A stretch of DNA of 64,000 nt, taken from Denticeps clupeoides. Its lineage: Eukaryota; Chordata; Actinopteri; Clupeiformes; Denticipitidae. Of the stretch, positions 53,642 to 64,000 are shown in pieces; within the stretch, counting starts at the first letter, position 1; every line of letters starts with the position of its first letter. The stretch covers positions 22,586,444 through 22,650,443 of the forward strand of contig NC_041712.1 of NCBI RefSeq assembly GCF_900700375.1, read 5' to 3'. A program made the position numbers and the translations under genes. Below the pieces are notes generated by a model that saw only the letters and a program-made list of their open reading frames with translations, was not told the origin of the DNA and ran no database searches.

Positions 53642-54261
53642 AGCACATGGGGAGGAGCCAGTGATGTGAAATCACTGGAAGTGGTGACTGGAAGTATAAC
53701 ATGTGTAGATGACAGTGTGTGTCATCACATGACCCATCTTCCAAAAAGATGAAAAGTCCCATCCATCTTGAAGAGCAGAACTTTCATCCAAACCGATCCA
53801 TTCATTTTTGATGTGATTGTAGATATTTGTTACATGGATTTAGAGTGAATATGAGTTTAATCCTTTCCACTCAAGTTGGGGTTTCCTGTTAAATTGCCTA
53901 CAATTGCATGCCAATCTGCCGTACAGATTTCGATAGGAAAGTCGTTGCCCAAAATTACAATTTGGAAGAGAAGTGGCTCAAATGACAATTATTCTTTCTA
54001 CATCAAACATTTTTATGGTTTTAAGGACTGTTAGTACGGCTGTAACCTGTAAAGGAGGGAAAAAGTATACCCGGACACAGTAAATGTTGTCTGATCTCAT
54101 GTTTGAAAAAAAAAAAAAAAAAGAGAAACCTTGTGCATGTTAAGTAAGCAAATAACAAGACTGGTAATTTTACAAGCTGGCTGTAGTGACACCGCTCAGT
54201 GCTCTGCTGCATAATTAATACTGTACAACACTGTACTACAATCTTACAAGAGTCGGAACCT

Positions 54262-54267
54262 AATAAA
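54262..54267 (+). terminator. rom1 poly(A) signal
   Basis: AATAAA about 620 bases past the rom1 stop codon, followed by T/GT-rich sequence. Confidence 0.65.
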
Positions 54268-55449
54268 AAGTAATGTTTTTAACTGCTTTGTTGAGTGGAA
54301 CCCTTTTGTGTGTGGACAGCGTGACGTCAGACATGCTCCTCCAGCGTCCTCCTCTCAGTTCCACAGCTCTGCTCCGGCTCTAGATCTGCATCACGCGGAG
54401 GATGCCTTCCTTATTCCAGTCACACACACATCCTACTGCGCAAAACCCGTCCGACACGAATACGCGCACGCCTGAATGTCAATGGCTGAAATAGGATTAT
54501 GAAGATTGATGATTGATGTCAGTAATACAGAGAAAGCCCTGTGCTCCTGTCCTGACACCTTCCCAAAGTCCTAATCCCTCTGGTTAATACCTAAACTGCT
54601 GGCCCAGCAGTCATGTTCACTCACCGGGAGCCAGGCTGGACGTGCTGGCTTTAGGCCCGGCTCCATTTTAAAGCCCTTAACATTCCACGGATACCAAAAT
54701 TAGGAGTAGAGTGATAAAGGAAGCCATTAATTCTGGTAAATCAAAGATATTAACTGCTGCTTAAAATGCCATTAGTTGTTATAACATTGCCCCACATATT
54801 TTTAACCAATTTTGGGGGGTTAAAATATATAGAAAAACTTTCAAATGTTTAAGGTTGCTTCACTGATTATTAGAAATAAACTTTTTTAATGACCTTAGCA
54901 CAGCTGAAAACTGTTGCACTGACTAAAGAAGCAATAAATTTACACTAGTTCAGCATCTGGTGCATCAGCAGATGTGGGTTCAACTATTTTCAGGCCTGAG
55001 TAACTACACATGCCTTATTATATGGAAAGTGGTATACTGATTGAAGGAATCAAGGGGGTTCCAGATATGATTAAGAACAGCATCTAGTTAGAATTTTGCA
55101 TTCCTGTATCTCCCATATGCCCATGGGTTTAGAAGCTTTGAAGCCTTCTCACATCTAAAGACAAGATGTAGAATCATAGTCATAAACTATGGTTCAGACA
55201 AAAAAAAAAAAGGGTCACTAGTCAGCAATACTCTTGTTTCTCAGTAGTTACTCGTGTTTCTCAGCCAAGTCCTTTCTGTTTTTCGGATTCCCCTTCATTT
55301 AGTCTGAGCTCGTCTACAATGCACGAGCCAAGACTAAAACATCGATACTAGACAAGGACTGACGTGAACCACCTAACATTAAACAACTCAGATGATGGTA
55401 GCATGACTAGCCATAACTAGCCATAACTACACATCTTCTGTAAAAAAAT

Positions 55450-55672
55450 AGGGCAGTGGTGGCCTAGTGGTTAAAGAAGCAGACCCGTAATCAGAAGGTT
55501 GCCGGTTCGAATCCTGATCCGACAAGGTGCCACTGAGCAAAGCACTGTCCCCACACACTGTCATGGCTGCCCACTGCTTACTAAGGGTGATGGTCAAAAG
55601 CAGAGGGTACATTTCGTTGGGTCACCGTGTGCTGTGCTGCAGTATTTCACAATGACAATCACTTTCATGGAC
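55450..55672 (+). repeat. SINE-A copy
   Basis: Forward SINE-A with head (ggcagtggtggcctagtggt), B box GGTTCGAATCC and tail (tcacaatgacaatcactttc). The CCCGGG part of the body is deleted. Confidence 0.9.
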
Positions 55673-55681
55673 TTTCAAAAC

Positions 55682-55862
55682 TATTTACAGCATTTATCAG
55701 ACGCCCTTATCCAGAGCAACTTACAATCAGTAGTTGCAGGGACAGCCCCCCCCCCCTGGATTAAGTGTCTTGCTCAGGGACACAATGGTAGTAAGTGGGG
55801 TTTGAACCTGGGTTCAAACTGGTTCATAGGCGAGTCTGTTAGTCCCTAGGATACTACCACCC
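55682..55862 (-). repeat. SINE-B copy next to a SINE-A
   Basis: Reverse SINE-B: tail (cttatccagagcaactta) first, head (gatactaccac) last. It begins about 10 bases after the preceding SINE-A ends. Confidence 0.88.
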
Positions 55863-56192
55863 AACTCAATTTCATTCTGACTGCAGGAAATTTGGCTGCG
55901 ACTTTTGAAAAATCGCATCCCTCTAAGGCCAGGAGTCATTCTTGTAGGCTTATGTTGACCATTTGTCCTTTTTTGAGGGAGAAGGACCATTATTCAAAGT
56001 GAGGTCTTACAAGAAAGTTTACAGCCCTTTATTCAAATCCTGTTCACCTTCACTGGTGAGAGTGAGGCAAGAAGAGTCAGCACAACACACGCAATCACAT
56101 GCATTTCTCGTTATATGCAAGATTACACGTTATGCACGCAATATTTACACCATGTGCACATGTCAGAATAAAGCACTTCCACATAATTTACG

Positions 56193-56447
56193 GGGCAGTG
56201 GTGGCCTAGCGTTTAAGGAAGCGGCCCCATAATCAGAAGGTTGCCGGTTCGAATCCCGATCCGCCAAGGTGCCACAGAGCAAAGCACCGTCCCCACACAC
56301 TGCTGCTCACCCAGGGTGATGGGTTAAATGCAGAGGACACATTCCACTGTGTGCACCGTGTGCTGTGCTGCGGTGCATCACAATGATAACGCATCAAGGC
56401 ACGCTGTAAGTCGCTGTGGATAAGTGAATTCTGTAAAATGTAAATGT
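56193..56447 (+). repeat. SINE-A body joined to an L2-type tail
   Basis: A forward SINE-A (head, B box GGTTCGAATCC, body with a gap) is followed, about 17 bases after its usual end, by the L2-type tail (gtaagtcgctgtggataag) and aaatgtaaatg. This tail otherwise belongs to SINE-B. Confidence 0.75.
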
Positions 56448-56454
56448 AGTCGTG

Positions 56455-57196
56455 CATCGGTCGACAGTCCAGGAACGGACGGTGGCGCAGTGACGGGACT
56501 CGGGGTCGCGGATTTTAAACGCCCCTTTCTGCGCGAGTCGGAAGGAGCCTTCGCGCCGCAGCCCGTCGGCTTCCGTAGCTCAACTACAGCCCGTCTCCGC
56601 TGCGCCTCTTTCAAAACTCGTTCCCTGCGTCGAAATCGTCGCGTTTGTTTCCGCAAGGACCGCGACCGTCCCCGCGGCCCGCGTCCGTCCGCCCGCCCGC
56701 CGGGGCGGCGAGAGGAGCGGCCGCCGTCCGCCGACGCGTCGCCGTGTGTTGACCTGGCGGTCCGCGCTGGTAGCTAGCGCGCTAGCCGAGCCCGGATTCG
56801 CCTCCTCGGTCGACGGGAGAGGCCGTCAGGCGGAGCCGCGGTCCGCGGTGCGGCTGCGCCAGGCTAGCGGGGGCTTAGCCGCGGTCGCGGCCGCCGGCGG
56901 AGTTGAGGGAAACGCGGAAATAAAAGGCGCGTACGGACGCGAACAAATATGGGTCTAGATTATGAAGATTAGATAATAATAATAATAAAACGATAGAGCA
57001 GGATGTCAGAGGGGTTTTCGGGGGCGGCGACGATCGTGCGTGAAACAGAAAACGCCAGAAGCGCGTCCGTCGTGATTTCGCCCGCCTGTCGCCGCTCGGC
57101 CCTGCCGGGGTGACGCGCCGTCGCCGACCGAGAGGAGCCGCGTTTATTTCTGCGCGTCCCGGGACGGGACACCCCTTATTCCCCCCTCTCCCCGCC
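56455..57196 (+). promoter_or_regulatory. CpG-island promoter and 5' UTR of rps6ka4
   Basis: The most CpG-dense stretch of the window, directly upstream of the kinase ATG. A purine-poor leader (ccccctctccccgcc) precedes the start codon. There is no TATA box. Consistent with a broadly expressed gene. Confidence 0.6.
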
Positions 57197-63885
<6,689 letters not shown>

Positions 63886-64000
63886 GTACAGGGCCAGACG
63901 AAACCTTCAGGAATCATGAATACATCATTTACCTAACAAATAATTTGCCTTCCTTGTTGTCGCATGATTTCTGTCTGTTCCCCCCTCCGACATGCACCTC

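Larger units (their letters stand above)
54268..56454. other. Intergenic region with SINEs
   Basis: No gene recognised between rom1 and the kinase gene. Three SINE insertions lie at 55.45-56.45 kb; the remainder is AT-rich unique sequence. Confidence 0.5.

Noticed and set aside
56378-57172. Open frames in the CpG island before rps6ka4
   Set aside because: Arg/Pro/Ala-rich frames on both strands are expected from high GC content. The region is better explained as promoter and 5' UTR.

Overview
The window is a teleost fish nuclear genome segment. The genes are vertebrate, split by many introns with GT-AG boundaries, CpG-rich first exons and AATAAA poly(A) signals. The DNA between exons is packed with fish-type repeats: two tRNA-derived SINE families, an L2-like LINE and several cut-down DNA transposons. 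The repeat set would fit an early-branching teleost such as a clupeiform, but I cannot name the species.

Layout: 1-5.2 kb is repeat-filled flank with no recognised gene. 5.2-8.4 kb is mepce (minus), with a CpG-rich promoter to about 9.2 kb. 10.6 kb holds an intron-containing tRNA-Arg(UCU). 11.3-17.5 kb is an intact nine-exon CYP2-family cytochrome P450 (plus). 21.5-32.5 kb is ganab, glucosidase II alpha, 24 exons (minus). 35.2-38.3 kb is zfpl1 (minus), head to head with cdca5/sororin at 39.4-41.7 kb (plus). 43.4-48.6 kb is a very histidine-rich gene with a BEGAIN/TJAP1-type coiled coil (plus). 51.4-53.6 kb is a rom1/peripherin-2 family tetraspanin (plus). 57.2 kb to the right edge is the first 409 codons of an MSK kinase, most likely rps6ka4 (plus).

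I joined the exons of each gene by hand. Every model stays in frame: mepce 689 aa, CYP2 493, ganab 952, zfpl1 328, cdca5 255, His-rich protein 1342, rom1 348. No host gene looks broken.

The genes do not form one pathway. Together ganab, zfpl1, cdca5, rom1 and rps6ka4 match the human 11q12-q13 gene set, as recalled from established maps, so this is a conserved synteny block. The mepce/CYP2 end is joined from elsewhere. The most unusual items are the His-rich BEGAIN/TJAP1-like gene, an extra intron that splits rom1 exon 1, a GC-AG intron in the P450 gene, and nested repeats that date one another.
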